Source of the DNA: Paenibacillus sp. JCM 10914
GTDB taxonomy: Bacteria > Bacillota > Bacilli > Paenibacillales > Paenibacillaceae
DNA: 64,000 nt
Direction of reading: 5' to 3'
NCBI RefSeq assembly: GCF_001315105.1
Contig: NZ_BAZR01000007.1
Coordinates: 1-64,000 of the forward strand
In this document: piece after piece, positions 26,320 to 36,286 of the stretch
How the letters are laid out: each line of letters starts with the position of its first letter
Numbering within the stretch: position 1 is the first letter of the stretch
Made by a program: the position numbers and the translations under genes
Notes under the pieces: model-generated
What the model was told of the DNA's origin: nothing
The model's database searches: none
Seen by the model: only the letters and a program-made list of their open reading frames with translations

Positions 26320-27202
26320 ATGACAACTGCATCGGATATAAGAAACGTAGGGTTTATAGGCCTGGGCGTAATGGGCGCAAGCATGGCGAGGCATATTCTG
26401 AAAGCCGGATATACTTCACGTATATACCAGAACCGCTTCCAAAGCAGCGTCGTTGGTGGCGGACGGGGCAATCTGGCATGATGCCGTCGCTTCGATGGCG
26501 AAAGCCTGCGAAGTGATCATTACGATGGTGGGTTATCCCAAGGATGTCGAAGAGATCTATCTTGGGCAGGACGGCTTGATTGCTCATGCAAAGGAGGGCG
26601 CACACTTGATTGATATGACGACGTCAAGCCCGCTGCTGGCCCAACGCATATTCGACGCGGCTGCGGCGAAGGGACTCCACGCCATAGACGCGCCGGTTTC
26701 CGGTGGCGACGTAGGCGCACGCGAAGCTCGTCTGTCCATCATGATCGGCGGAGAAAGCGCAGACGTCCAAGCCGTACATTCGTTACTGTCGTTGATGGGC
26801 AGCAATATTGTGCATCAAGGTCAGGCAGGGGCTGGTCAACACACGAAGATGTGCAATCAGATTGCCATCGCCTCCAACATGATGGGCGTGTGTGAAGCAT
26901 TGGCTTACGCAGAGAAGGCGGGCTTGAATCCCGAGAGCGTGCTCAAGAGCATTGAAAGTGGCGCGGCAGGCAGCTGGTCGCTCAGCAACCTCGGTCCGCG
27001 CATCATTGCCGGTAATCTGGAGCCCGGATTCTATATCAAACATTTCATCAAGGATATGGGAATCGCACTGGAATCGGCCAAGGAGATGAACCTGGACACA
27101 CCGGGCCTTGCGTTGGCGCGACAGCTCTATCGACAGCTTGCGGAGAAGGGCTATGAGGATAAAGGCACTCAGGCACTGATCCATTATTATACCCGTTCTT
27201 AG
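26320..27202 (+). pseudogene. Beta-hydroxyacid dehydrogenase (3-hydroxyisobutyrate dehydrogenase-like), frameshifted
   Basis: About 294 residues when complete. The Rossmann loop VGFIGLGVMGASMARHILKA binds NAD(P). In the second frame VYTRTASKAASLVADGAIW continues to IDAPVSGGDVGAREA (the family substrate signature) and GAGQHTKMCNQ with the catalytic lysine. The frame shifts near 26414. Two bases missing from an ACTCTTCAC-like sequence would restore AGYTLHVYTRT, so this site differs from the single-base losses elsewhere. ATG 26320 follows AAGGAGC, 49 bases after the AraC-type regulator gene. It may oxidise a sugar acid from cluster A; the substrate is not known. Confidence 0.8.
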
Positions 27203-27297
27203 TGCAATGGCAGGCGAGATATACCTTCGAGTAGCCAGGCAATTGCGTCGTGATCTATCGCTGCCGGACACGAACCATTAATAGCAAGCAAGACTCT

Positions 27298-27342
27298 AGC
27301 TTGCGATCCGTCCCGTTCAGGGGCGGTCGCGAGCTTTTTCTA
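27298..27342 (+). terminator. Intrinsic terminator at the end of sugar cluster A
   Basis: AGCTTGCGATCCGTCCC (27298-27314) pairs with GGGGCGGTCGCGAGCT (27320-27335), with small bulges, and TTTTT follows. Confidence 0.75.
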
Positions 27343-27397
27343 TGAAGGGAGGAGCCTGGCCTGGAGAACCCTACTGATGGTCGGGTTACATCGATGA

Positions 27398-28003
27398 CTA
27401 CAGCCATCCCTTTTCGTCCGCGATCGCGACGGCTTGCTGGCGGGAATCCACCTCCAGTTTTTGCATAGCTGTAGATAGGTAATTGCGCACGGTTCCTCGT
27501 GTTAAGAACAAGGAATTGCTGATGTCGTCTGTGGTCATGCCTTTCTTGGTCAAGCGGAGCATTTCGGTTTCCCGCTCGCTGAGCGGATTGTCTTCCTTCA
27601 TGAACAGCGCAGCAGCCAAGTCCGTGCTGATGACCCGCTCACCCCTCATGACGCGCCGGATCGCCTCAATCAAGTAATCAATGGGCTCGTCCTTTAGCAG
27701 ATAACCCTCCACTTGCGCAGCCATCGCTTTTTGCAAATAGCCGGGGCGCGCGAAGGTGGTCACGATCATGATTTTGCAGGGTAAGCCGGCATGGCGAATG
27801 TTCTCGGCCAATTCGAGGCCATTGATATGGGGCATCTCGATATCCAGCAGACAGACATCCGGGAGATGCAATTGGATGGCATTCCATGCCTGTTCCCCGT
27901 CCGGGACTTCCGCCACAACTTCAATGTCCTCTTCGAATGCAAGCAGTGAGGCGAATGCGCCTCTGAGCATTTTCTGGTCTTCTGCGATGACGACGCGAAT
28001 CAT
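27398..28003 (-). CDS. NarL/DesR-type response regulator
   Basis: A 201-residue two-component response regulator. The receiver domain carries the phospho-acceptor D54 (DVCLLDIEMPHINGLELA), the same number as in Bacillus subtilis DesR. The C-terminal LuxR-type helix-turn-helix is LTKKGMTTDDISNSLFLTRG and TVRNYLSTAMQKL. It overlaps the kinase gene by 4 bases. The closest family is DesR, which controls a fatty-acid desaturase with membrane fluidity, but no desaturase gene is in the window. Confidence 0.88.
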   Translation of the reverse strand: MIRVVIAEDQKMLRGAFASLLAFEEDIEVVAEVPDGEQAWNAIQLHLPDVCLLDIEMPHINGLELAENIRHAGLPCKIMIVTTFARPGYLQKAMAAQVEGYLLKDEPIDYLIEAIRRVMRGERVISTDLAAALFMKEDNPLSERETEMLRLTKKGMTTDDISNSLFLTRGTVRNYLSTAMQKLEVDSRQQAVAIADEKGWL

Positions 28004-29133
28004 GTAGCGTCCTCCTTTTCAAGTGAGTGAAGGGGCAGTCTTAGAGAAACCTTCGTGCCGCCTTCTCGGGATGGGCAGATGGCACAAGAACCGTCCAGGG
28101 ACTTCATTCGTTCTATGATCGACGGAATTCCGTTACCACCGTCTTCTGTCTTAGCGCCAACATGAAACCCTACACCGTCATCCACGATATGTATTGCGAA
28201 CGTATCCCCTTGGATATTCAAACTGATGATGGCGTGCCTGGCGCGGCTGTGTTTGATAATATTCGTGGTCGCTTCCCTTACGCAGAGTGCCAGCATCGTT
28301 TCTTCCACGCTGGATAACAGCGGGAGTTTGTCCGGTGCCTGAACAGTCAGTTCAATCTCGGCCGTATGCAGCAGCTTTTCCACATGCGCAAGCTCAGCGG
28401 TAAGAGAGATGAACTTCATCTCCGACACCAATTCTCTTACTTGCTTCAGAGCGATCCGGGAGGAGTCCAGGATTTCACCGATTTCCCGTTTGGCTTGGGC
28501 AGGATTTCGATCCACCCAGCGCGTCGCCAGCTCGCTCTTCATTTTGATCATCATCAGGGTCTGACCCAAGGTATCATGAAGATCCCTTGCGATCCGCCGC
28601 CGCTCTTCTTGTTGGATATACATAGCGATTTGCTCGTTGGCTTCGTCTAATTCACCTTGCAAGTTTTTGGCTTTCTCCCTGATGTGGATGACGAATGGAA
28701 ATACCATCTGAATGACCATGACCGGCAGATAGATGGCATTCAACGTTTCGAGAAAGGGTTCCTGCCGAATGTAGAACACAGCCAGGTAGGAGAGGGGGAT
28801 TGCCGAACTGCCAATGACAATGTGCTTCATGGAATAGGAACGGCCCAGCAGATCGGCAAACATGATGCCGAACAGCAAGGTGCTAGGTCCCGTAAACACA
28901 CTAAGCACGGCAATCGTCATTAATCCGCATAGCACGGCGATCAATAGCTCGCCTTGTCGGCGCCATAACGCAACGTACAACGAAGCAAACAGAAGGAGGA
29001 GCAGTGCGATGCTGCCCCATATACCTAGCGGTGTGTTTACACGAAACACCCTGTAGCATAGGAAGACGATCAGCACGACATCAACAAGCAAATAACTTTT
29101 GATCTGATCTCTCGGGTATAACTTATAGAACAT
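28000..29133 (-). CDS. DesK-type sensor histidine kinase
   Basis: A 377-residue membrane kinase with about five hydrophobic segments in residues 15-150 and little extracellular sequence, like the thermosensor DesK. The HisKA_3 motif RRRIARDLHDTLGQTLMMI holds the phosphorylated H186. The ATPase domain has NIIKHSRARHA, VDDGVGF and GGNGIPSIIERM. It lies 18 bases after the DUF418 gene and overlaps the regulator gene, so the three are one operon. The likely signal is membrane state, by homology only. Confidence 0.88.
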   Translation of the reverse strand: MFYKLYPRDQIKSYLLVDVVLIVFLCYRVFRVNTPLGIWGSIALLLLLFASLYVALWRRQGELLIAVLCGLMTIAVLSVFTGPSTLLFGIMFADLLGRSYSMKHIVIGSSAIPLSYLAVFYIRQEPFLETLNAIYLPVMVIQMVFPFVIHIREKAKNLQGELDEANEQIAMYIQQEERRRIARDLHDTLGQTLMMIKMKSELATRWVDRNPAQAKREIGEILDSSRIALKQVRELVSEMKFISLTAELAHVEKLLHTAEIELTVQAPDKLPLLSSVEETMLALCVREATTNIIKHSRARHAIISLNIQGDTFAIHIVDDGVGFHVGAKTEDGGNGIPSIIERMKSLDGSCAICPSREGGTKVSLRLPLHSLEKEDAT

Positions 29134-29151
29134 ATGCGGCCCCCGATCCGA

Positions 29152-30288
29152 CTATCTTGATTCAAAAAAACCGATCGACGTTTTGCGGACGGTCTCCATT
29201 GGCCCCAGTTTAAAGCGATCAAGCCACAGCGATGCGGTACCTATCTGAATGATAGATATCATGAGCCAGACGGCGATGATCGCTGCCGAATTCAACTGAC
29301 CGGCAAGACCAAGGCCCCAACCGTAGAAGATGATGGACGCGATAACGTTTTGCAGCACATAGCAGCTTAGGGACATCTTCCCGACATTCTCCAGTCCACG
29401 CCACAGCCATTCCCACCTGGTACATTGTATCATTCTCGCGATGATTGCTATATACCCCAAAGACATTAATGGGGCGAATAAATAGCGTACCGGCAGATCG
29501 AAAGCGCCGCCCGGAACAAAAATAAGCAAGTTGAGTGGTGCGCCAACGTAGACCCCGAGCTTAAACAGCCGTTTTCTTAGTTGTCGGCCGTTCTCGTCCG
29601 GCGAAAATACGCCTGCGCGTATGAATCTAACACCTAGCAGGAACAGAAACACATTGCTCGGAATGACGAGGATGGCCTCCAATCGCAAGGGTACAATGTT
29701 CGCCAGCCGGTACTTCACTTGTTCCACCCAAGTCCCGTCTTGATATAAGGCTGCGATGTCGCTAAAACTGCCAAGCGATACATGGCTGCCGCTTGACAGC
29801 AGGAGCCCCGCCAGCGACAGCATCAAGAAGGCAATGGCGCTGCCAATTACGATCATCATACGAGCGATCAGCCGCTCGCCGCCCTTGATAATGAATGCCA
29901 CGATGATGGCCGTCAGCCCATAACTCATCAAGATGTCATATTCCAGCACGAAGATGAAATGCAGCAGGCCTTCGAGTACTAAGAACAGCACAGCCCATAA
30001 GTACACGCCTGGCCATGGTGCTCCCTTGCGTTTGGCCTGTCGATACTTCATTTCCAATCCGACGCCGAACATAATCGTCAGAAGTCCGAGCAGCTTCCCA
30101 TTGATCAGGAATAAGACGAACATTCGCAGCAGGTCGTTACCTTCCCACCATCCGGATTGATCAAAGGTCGTAATATAATTGAGATTACCTGCGTGGGCGA
30201 ACAGCCAGATGTTGGTCCCGAGCGTTCCCAGAATTGCAAATCCACGCAAAATGTCGAGCAGGCGAATCCTGCCGTGGTGTTGTTCCAT
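29152..30288 (-). CDS. DUF418 family membrane protein
   Basis: A 378-residue polytopic protein. The N-terminal RIRLLDILRGFAILGTLGTN is the conserved start of DUF418 proteins, and the C-terminal third contains the DUF418 region around GRLEN-like RGLENVGKMSLSCYVLQNVI. About eight to ten membrane segments are expected. The family's role is unknown, with acyltransferase-3-like topology suggested. It is the first gene of an operon with a DesK/DesR-like pair, so the sensor system may act on or be tied to this protein. Confidence 0.85.
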   Translation of the reverse strand: MEQHHGRIRLLDILRGFAILGTLGTNIWLFAHAGNLNYITTFDQSGWWEGNDLLRMFVLFLINGKLLGLLTIMFGVGLEMKYRQAKRKGAPWPGVYLWAVLFLVLEGLLHFIFVLEYDILMSYGLTAIIVAFIIKGGERLIARMMIVIGSAIAFLMLSLAGLLLSSGSHVSLGSFSDIAALYQDGTWVEQVKYRLANIVPLRLEAILVIPSNVFLFLLGVRFIRAGVFSPDENGRQLRKRLFKLGVYVGAPLNLLIFVPGGAFDLPVRYLFAPLMSLGYIAIIARMIQCTRWEWLWRGLENVGKMSLSCYVLQNVIASIIFYGWGLGLAGQLNSAAIIAVWLMISIIQIGTASLWLDRFKLGPMETVRKTSIGFFESR

Positions 30289-30486
30289 TAACGTCTCACT
30301 CTTTCCTTAGTAGATTTAGCTATTTCATTGTAGCTGCGATCTAGTAGACGTAACATTCACACCTGTAAAGAGAACCGTATGACACATGTCATAAATGTAG
30401 GGAGGAAGAGTAAGGCATATCATATTATGTAAATTAAAGTTGATTTCATGGATAGAATGAAATGAATGTGATAATCTATTAATGCT

Positions 30487-31023
30487 ATGAATAAACAACA
30501 AAAACAAAACATGATATTAGTTATAGTCACTTTACTGCTCCTGTTCTCACCTGCGCTATATCACACATTCAGCACCAAAGCACAAGAAAGGGAAGACAGA
30601 ACGACTGCATTTTATACAAGCTTCATTTCCATCGTACAAAGCTGGGATCAATTACTATCTCAGACGGATGATCAAAATCCAGAGGCAATCGCGATGTTCG
30701 AAGCGTATAAGTATCTGCTTTTCGTGAATGATCGTTTGCAATATCTAGTAGATGATTTTCCTCGTATGGAAAAAGATTTGGCTGTGCTGAAAAATGACTT
30801 TTTTCTGTTAAAATACAACTTTGCTATTCTAGTGAGTGACCGAATTGAGAATCGTCCGGGATTTAACGAACAAGCCTTACGAATGATCAAACAGCAGGTT
30901 CGTTTGTTTTTGGATCAAGCACCAGAGAACTACGATAACTCCAATGCGTTCAGAAAGGAGCTTATTCAAGCTGCAGAGCATATCTCACAACTCTCTAACA
31001 TTGATTTTTCAGCAAAGCCATGA
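30487..31023 (+). CDS. Hypothetical membrane-anchored protein
   Basis: A 178-residue protein that I do not recognise. A basic start (MNKQQKQN) and one hydrophobic segment (MILVIVTLLLLFSPALYHTF) suggest an N-terminal anchor or uncleaved signal, with the remaining 145 residues, highly charged and helical, outside. The Shine-Dalgarno is weak. A strong terminator follows at 31127. Base composition is more AT-rich than in the preceding cluster. Confidence 0.6.
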   Translation: MNKQQKQNMILVIVTLLLLFSPALYHTFSTKAQEREDRTTAFYTSFISIVQSWDQLLSQTDDQNPEAIAMFEAYKYLLFVNDRLQYLVDDFPRMEKDLAVLKNDFFLLKYNFAILVSDRIENRPGFNEQALRMIKQQVRLFLDQAPENYDNSNAFRKELIQAAEHISQLSNIDFSAKP

Positions 31024-31126
31024 ATTCTGCGGCGCTTCTTTTTTAGAGCCGAGGCAGTCACGATCGTGATGCGTTTAGGTTTTCTATTCGAACCTATATT
31101 AGTTTAATAGCATATGGAATCTAAAA

Positions 31127-31165
31127 AAGACCGTTCCCCTTGAACAAACCGGGAAACGGTCTTTA
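31127..31165 (+). terminator. Intrinsic terminator after the hypothetical membrane protein gene
   Basis: AAAGACCGTTCCC pairs with GGGAAACGGTCTTT (31151-31164), with one mismatch. T-rich sequence follows. Confidence 0.75.
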
Positions 31166-31180
31166 CGTTTTAATTCAATA

Positions 31181-31230
31181 TTTACTTTTGTAGAAACAAC
31201 CTTTATAGTTAAGTTGACTTAATAATTAAG
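31181..31230 (+). promoter_or_regulatory. Promoter and probable operator of the MarR gene
   Basis: TTTACT (31181-31186), a 17-base spacer and TATAGT (31204-31209) form a promoter. Just downstream lies the perfect palindrome CTTAATAATTAAG (31218-31230), next to related half-sites TTAAGTTGACTTAA and GTTAACTT. This is a typical place for a MarR autorepressor site. Confidence 0.5.
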
Positions 31231-31246
31231 TGGGGGTTAACTTGAA

Positions 31247-31675
31247 ATGAAGGAACATTATATTCAACAGATAAACGTTCTGCGTAACGAGATCAATATT
31301 CTCATAGCCAAAAAATTTGAGGCCAAACTGGATAATGAGCTTACGACGAAGCAAGTTTTGTTACTTGAACTAATGAAAGCGGGTGTTAACTCCACAAAAG
31401 ATCTAGCAGAGAAGTTGCTTGTATCCACCAGTGCTGTAAGTCAACTGCTCAACAAATTAGAGGACAAAGGTTATGTGAATCGACATATTAATCCAAAGAA
31501 TCGCCGGGAGATTGTTTTGAATCTTGCAGAGAAAGGCGCTCAGTATTTTGAGGATTTGGACTCCATGAAGGATGAAATTAATCGAGAGGTGTATGGGAGG
31601 TTGTCACTGGAAGAATTGAAACAATTAACGTTGATCCTCGAAAAATTACACCTCGTTGCCAAAGAGAACGTTTGA
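31247..31675 (+). CDS. MarR-family transcriptional regulator
   Basis: A 142-residue winged-helix regulator. The recognition region is STKDLAEKLLVSTSAVSQLL with the wing KGYVNRHINPKNRREIVLNL, typical of MarR. No cysteine-based sensor is obvious. It lies 24 bases upstream of an alpha/beta-hydrolase gene and probably controls it and itself through the palindrome at 31218. Confidence 0.88.
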   Translation: MKEHYIQQINVLRNEINILIAKKFEAKLDNELTTKQVLLLELMKAGVNSTKDLAEKLLVSTSAVSQLLNKLEDKGYVNRHINPKNRREIVLNLAEKGAQYFEDLDSMKDEINREVYGRLSLEELKQLTLILEKLHLVAKENV

Positions 31676-31699
31676 AAATCGACATAAGAAAGGGGCGGT

Positions 31700-32482
31700 T
31701 TGAAATTGACTTTGCATTACCGAGAATATGGCGATCCAAATGGTGACCTAATGTTATTTTTACATGGCGGCGGGGTGAGCGGTTGGATGTGGGATAGACA
31801 GATTCAATACTTCACTAACTATCATTGTGTTGTTCCGGATTTACCAGAGCAGGGTCAGAGTCATGATGGGGTCCATTTTTCAATTAAACATAGTGCCGAT
31901 GAACTAATTGAATTGATTCAAGAAAAAGCAAACCATAAGAATGTAATCATTATTGGATTTTCTCTAGGTGCTCAGGTAACCATTCAACTAGTGAGTATGA
32001 AACCAGATTTGATCGACTTTGCCATTATAAATAGTGCTCTGGTGAGACCTATTACATATATCAAGAAATGGATTAAACCTTCTATTCAATTAACATCTCC
32101 GCTCATGCGAAATCGGATGTTTGCCAAACTGCAAGCCTCAACACTATATGTGAGTAAGGAATATTTCGAACAATATTATCAAGAGAGCAGTCAAATGAGC
32201 GCGAACACACTCATTCGAATTTTAGAGGAAAACATGTCGTTTGAAATACCTCAGGATTTCAAACAAGCGAAAGTTAAGATACTGGTTACTGTTGGCGAAC
32301 GAGAGAAGGCCGTTATGAGAAAATCGGCAGCAGATATCGTGGCAAGCAATCCGAATTGTACAGGTGTCATCTTGTCTGGAATCGGGCACGGAATTTCTAT
32401 GGCACAGCCTGATGTATTTAATCATATGATCGAAGCGTGGATATCTAATGGAATTTTACCGCAAGGTGAAAAAATAATTTAA
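31700..32482 (+). CDS. Alpha/beta-fold hydrolase
   Basis: A 260-residue hydrolase. The oxyanion-hole segment FLHGGGVSGWMWDRQI, the nucleophile elbow GFSLGAQ (serine nucleophile) and the late histidine in SGIGHGISMAQPDVF complete a Ser-Asp-His triad. No signal peptide, so it is cytoplasmic. The substrate is unknown. TTG 31700 follows AAAGGGG; a second TTG at 31706 is possible. Co-transcribed with the MarR gene and followed by a terminator. Confidence 0.85.
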   Translation: MKLTLHYREYGDPNGDLMLFLHGGGVSGWMWDRQIQYFTNYHCVVPDLPEQGQSHDGVHFSIKHSADELIELIQEKANHKNVIIIGFSLGAQVTIQLVSMKPDLIDFAIINSALVRPITYIKKWIKPSIQLTSPLMRNRMFAKLQASTLYVSKEYFEQYYQESSQMSANTLIRILEENMSFEIPQDFKQAKVKILVTVGEREKAVMRKSAADIVASNPNCTGVILSGIGHGISMAQPDVFNHMIEAWISNGILPQGEKII

Positions 32483-32530
32483 TTTCGTTACATATAGGGA
32501 AATGTCAGGGGACAATAACTAGAGACCTTG

Positions 32531-32557
32531 AAAGCCGCATAAACTGCGGCTTTTCTT
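32531..32557 (+). terminator. Intrinsic terminator of the MarR-hydrolase operon
   Basis: AAAGCCGCA (32531-32539) and TGCGGCTTT (32545-32553) form a 9-bp stem with a 5-base loop and T-rich tail. It lies between convergent genes. Confidence 0.8.
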
Positions 32558-32599
32558 GTTTTGAAATCTCCAGGTTCAATCCTAATTCAAGTTATTTAT

Positions 32600-33454
32600 C
32601 TAACGCAGTGAGCGGTTTATTGTAGCGTTCTTGCGGAAATCTAGCGGAGCTTGATGATAGAACTTTTTGAATTGGTGGTAGAAGTGACTGACGTTCTCGT
32701 ATCCCGCTTCCAGCGCAATTTCAACCACGCGCAACTCGGTGGTGCGTAGCAAGTTCTTGGCCACGTTTAATCGAAGATGGTTGATATATTCGGTTGGTGT
32801 CTGATTAAGATACTGTCGGAAAGCACGGTTCACATGACCCACACTTCGGCCCGACAGTTCATAGAGAGCATGCAGCCCTTGGTTCATGTTCTCTTTCAGG
32901 TGCATTTTGGAGATCGCATGCTCGAGCCACAGCGGAAGATCGGGTTGCTCCATAGTTTCGAGCGAAAAAAAGTACTGCGTCAATATCTGAATAATTAAGC
33001 CTTTTGCATACACACGGGCTTTCTTTTTATCAACGGTAGAGAGCATCATGATCCGTTCAAAGCTTTGAATCAAGCTCGTCATTTCTAACTGAGACAACAT
33101 GGCAATCTGAGGGAGTGGGGCATGTATTAAATCCTGCATATATTTCAGTTCGTTTAAATAAGCGAACGCTTCTTCAATGACAGTGGATCGACAAGGGCTA
33201 TTCAGAAAGCGGCAGTCCCCCACACCTTCCGGTTCATAGCGGTGAATATCGTGGGGGCGAACAAAGACAAGACAACCCGGCTTTAGATGCTGGGTAGTTC
33301 CATTGACGATATGTTGGCATTTCCCTTCACTTAAGATAAAGAACTCGTAGAAGTCATGGGTATGCTCTGGTGACACTTTCGATAAGGAATCGACCCAGAA
33401 TGGATCTACGAATAGATCAGGATGGATATGAGTGGACGCAGTGTATTTAATCAT
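32600..33454 (-). CDS. AraC-family regulator next to beta-mannosidase
   Basis: A 284-residue regulator. Residues about 15-90 form a cupin-like sugar-binding arm (HTHDFYEFFILSEGKCQHIV, RPHDIHRYEP). The C-terminal 100 residues carry two helix-turn-helices (LYELSGRSVGHVNRAFRQYL and RVVEIALEAGYENVSHFYHQ). The frame opens at a GTG (33469), but that codon lies within the Shine-Dalgarno AGGTGAGG; ATG 33454 is the start. It is divergent from the mannosidase gene across 126 bases and is its probable activator. Confidence 0.87.
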   Translation of the reverse strand: MIKYTASTHIHPDLFVDPFWVDSLSKVSPEHTHDFYEFFILSEGKCQHIVNGTTQHLKPGCLVFVRPHDIHRYEPEGVGDCRFLNSPCRSTVIEEAFAYLNELKYMQDLIHAPLPQIAMLSQLEMTSLIQSFERIMMLSTVDKKKARVYAKGLIIQILTQYFFSLETMEQPDLPLWLEHAISKMHLKENMNQGLHALYELSGRSVGHVNRAFRQYLNQTPTEYINHLRLNVAKNLLRTTELRVVEIALEAGYENVSHFYHQFKKFYHQAPLDFRKNATINRSLR

Positions 33455-33580
33455 GAATCTGAACCTCACCTATATTTAATAATGTTAAAATAGCACACGA
33501 ATCTCGCGAACACAACACAAGAAAGCAACGATGTGTATTGATAGAATAGACACAAACAAGGACATCAGGAGGTATAGATT

Positions 33581-36046
33581 ATGTTGCTTATTGATCTAAA
33601 TGGAGCATGGCAAATGAAGAGAGTGGATCATGCCGAATGGCTACCGGCAACCGTTCCCGGTTCGGTCTTTCATGATTTGCTGCAGGCTGGACGAATGGAA
33701 GATCCTTATTATCGCGAGCAAGAGGGTGCTGCACTTGAACTGTGTAATTATGATTATGAATATAAATCCTCATTCGAAGTGAACCAAGTCGATATCGCGC
33801 ATGATCAGATCATCCTGTTATGTGAAGGATTGGATACACTTTGTGAAATATATCTGAATGGGACCAACATTGCGAATGTGAGCAATATGCACAGCATCTA
33901 TGAAATCGATATAACTTCCGTCATCACCTTAGGTGAAAATACCATACACATTATTCTTCGTTCTCCTGTGGAATTTGTACTGCGTAAACAAGCAGAACGT
34001 CCGTTGATTAACTGTAGTGATGCAGTGGAAGGAATATCCCATTTGCGTAAAGCACACTCCATGTTTGGTTGGGATTGGGGACCGCAATTGCCTGATTTAG
34101 GGATCTGGCGAAATATTTCCGTTCAAGGCTTCAATCATGCTCGTTTGGATGATATCTACATCACACAATTACACCACGAAGACAAAGTGACCTTAGATGT
34201 TCGTGTGAGAACATCCAGTTGGATGGAGGAGGACCGGAGGATCGTGGTCACATTAGGCACACCATCTGGTGGGTCGCTTGAGGGGTGGACACAGGTAGTG
34301 AATGATGATGATCATCATATTCTGATTGAAGTGGATAATCCTGAGCTTTGGTGGCCGAATGGTCTGGGTAAGCAACCGCTGTATCAGCTTACTGTTGCAC
34401 TTATGGAACAGAGCGTGGAGCTGGATCGTGATGATAAGCGAATCGGACTACGATCATTAACCGTGAAACAAGAGAAAGATCAGTGGGGTGAATCCTTCGA
34501 ATTTGAAGTGAACGGTGTATCCTTCTTCTCGATGGGTGCCGACTATATTCCGGAAGATAACATCTTGCCTCGTTGTAATCCCAAGCGGACAGAACGATTG
34601 ATCAAGAGCTGTGCGCAAGCTAATTTCAACACGATTCGTGTCTGGGGCGGCGGCCACTACCCTGAGAATTATTTCTACGATCTATGTGATGAATACGGCT
34701 TAATTGTGTGGCAGGACTTAATGTACGCTTGTGGCGTGTATGAATTGACAGAGGAATTCAAGGAATCGATTACAAAAGAAACCATAGATAACATGAAACG
34801 CTTGCGCCATCATGCATCCTTAGGAATCTGGTGTGGGAACAATGAGCAGGAGATGGCTTGGGTTGAGTGGGACTGGGCGAAGAAGACATCCTTGCAGTTA
34901 CAAGCGGATTACATTAAGCAATACGAAGTATTGCTTCCTGCTATCGCGAGGGAATATGATCCGAACACGTTCTATTGGGTTGCTTCACCGTCGTCCAAAG
35001 GCAGCTTTGATAATCCAAACGATGAGAACTACGGGGATATGCATTACTGGGATGTGTGGCATGGTAAGAAGCCTTTTACCGAATATCGCACATTGTACCC
35101 GCGTTATATGTCCGAGTTCGGTTTGCAATCCTTCCCAAGCCACAAGACCATTGAGACGTTCACGTTGCCAGAAGACCGTAATATCTTCTCACCGGTCATG
35201 GAATCTCATCAGAAGAACGGTACGGGCAATGAGAAAATACTGTATTACATCGGGGAGACGTATCGCTTGCCGAAGGATTTCAATTCCCTGTTATACGCTT
35301 CGCAACTCATACAGGCCGAAGGAATCTCGTGTGGTGTGGAGCACTGGCGTAGACATCGTGGACGCTGCATGGGTGCTTTGTACTGGCAACTGAACGATTG
35401 CTGGCCGGTTGCTTCTTGGTCGAGTATCGATTACTTCGGTCGCTGGAAAGCGATGCATTACGCAGCCAAACGTTTCTTCGCACCTGTACTCGTATCGGCT
35501 CGCGAGGATGGTACGAAGGTAGAACTGCACGTATCCAATGAGAGCATGAATGCTGTACAAGGGGAATTGAAGTGGAGCCTCATGGACTCTCGCTCCAATG
35601 AAATCGCAGCTTCTTCGAAATCGGTTGAGGTCGCTGCGTTATCGACAGCCCAATTCGAACAGCTTGATTTCGCTGAGATGCTCGATACAACGTCTAAGAG
35701 ACGAGAGACGTATTTACAGTTTTCATTTGTTGTGGATGGAGAAGTCGTCAGCGAAGGTACGGTATTATTCGTGAAGCCGAAACATTTTGGCTTTGTTGAT
35801 CCTGAGGTTGAGACCACGGTGAGGGAAGAAGAAGGACAATTTGTCTTTACGGTTCGTTCGAAAGCCTTTGCGCGATTTGTGGAGCTGGACTTCAGTGAAT
35901 TAGACGGTATTTTCAGTAACAATTATTTCGATTTGTCAGCAGGCGTGACGAAGACCCTTGTCCTGAAGAAGGATGATCTCAGCAGACCGGCGTCCCTTGA
36001 AGAACTGGAAGCTGAACTAGTTGTACGCAGTGTGTTCGATTTGTAA
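33581..36046 (+). CDS. Beta-mannosidase, glycoside hydrolase family 2
   Basis: An 821-residue cytoplasmic exo-beta-mannosidase that removes terminal beta-mannose from mannan- or N-glycan-derived oligosaccharides. The order is a sugar-binding jelly roll ([20 protein letters not shown]), an immunoglobulin-like domain, then a TIM barrel with [20 protein letters not shown]. Catalytic residues are E422 in WCGNNEQE (acid/base) and E512 in [12 protein letters not shown] (nucleophile). The C terminus is beta-rich. Full family length. The ATG follows AGGAGG. It is divergent from an AraC regulator, and no cre site was found in front. Confidence 0.93.
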   Translation: MLLIDLNGAWQMKRVDHAEWLPATVPGSVFHDLLQAGRMEDPYYREQEGAALELCNYDYEYKSSFEVNQVDIAHDQIILLCEGLDTLCEIYLNGTNIANVSNMHSIYEIDITSVITLGENTIHIILRSPVEFVLRKQAERPLINCSDAVEGISHLRKAHSMFGWDWGPQLPDLGIWRNISVQGFNHARLDDIYITQLHHEDKVTLDVRVRTSSWMEEDRRIVVTLGTPSGGSLEGWTQVVNDDDHHILIEVDNPELWWPNGLGKQPLYQLTVALMEQSVELDRDDKRIGLRSLTVKQEKDQWGESFEFEVNGVSFFSMGADYIPEDNILPRCNPKRTERLIKSCAQANFNTIRVWGGGHYPENYFYDLCDEYGLIVWQDLMYACGVYELTEEFKESITKETIDNMKRLRHHASLGIWCGNNEQEMAWVEWDWAKKTSLQLQADYIKQYEVLLPAIAREYDPNTFYWVASPSSKGSFDNPNDENYGDMHYWDVWHGKKPFTEYRTLYPRYMSEFGLQSFPSHKTIETFTLPEDRNIFSPVMESHQKNGTGNEKILYYIGETYRLPKDFNSLLYASQLIQAEGISCGVEHWRRHRGRCMGALYWQLNDCWPVASWSSIDYFGRWKAMHYAAKRFFAPVLVSAREDGTKVELHVSNESMNAVQGELKWSLMDSRSNEIAASSKSVEVAALSTAQFEQLDFAEMLDTTSKRRETYLQFSFVVDGEVVSEGTVLFVKPKHFGFVDPEVETTVREEEGQFVFTVRSKAFARFVELDFSELDGIFSNNYFDLSAGVTKTLVLKKDDLSRPASLEELEAELVVRSVFDL

Positions 36047-36109
36047 GAGGAACGAACTCCTATGTAATTTCTGCAAAGCTGCATCATCGTATTAGATTCG
36101 TGTTATTAG

Positions 36110-36204
36110 AGGATTCCTGCGAATCTACAGCATTATGAAGCCCATACTTGATCATTGTTGGATAAGACGGGTCTAGATTGATGCAATAGCAGGAATTCTT
36201 TTTT
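36110..36204 (+). terminator. Large terminator-like hairpin after the beta-mannosidase gene
   Basis: AGGATTCCTGC (36110-36120) pairs with GCAGGAATTCT (36189-36199), with one G-U pair, around a long arm that contains a second pairing, ATCTA with TAGAT. A T run follows. The 68-base loop is unusually long for a simple terminator. Confidence 0.5.
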
Positions 36205-36286
36205 ATGTGCCGATTCGTTTTCATTCATCATAACGTGTGCCTCTGATATTGCCAATCATATCGATATAAATCCAATCGTTGTTATA

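Noticed and set aside
28000..29133. Calling the kinase and regulator desK and desR
   Set aside because: Sequence layout fits, but no desaturase gene is present and the operon partner is a DUF418 protein, so no gene symbols were given.
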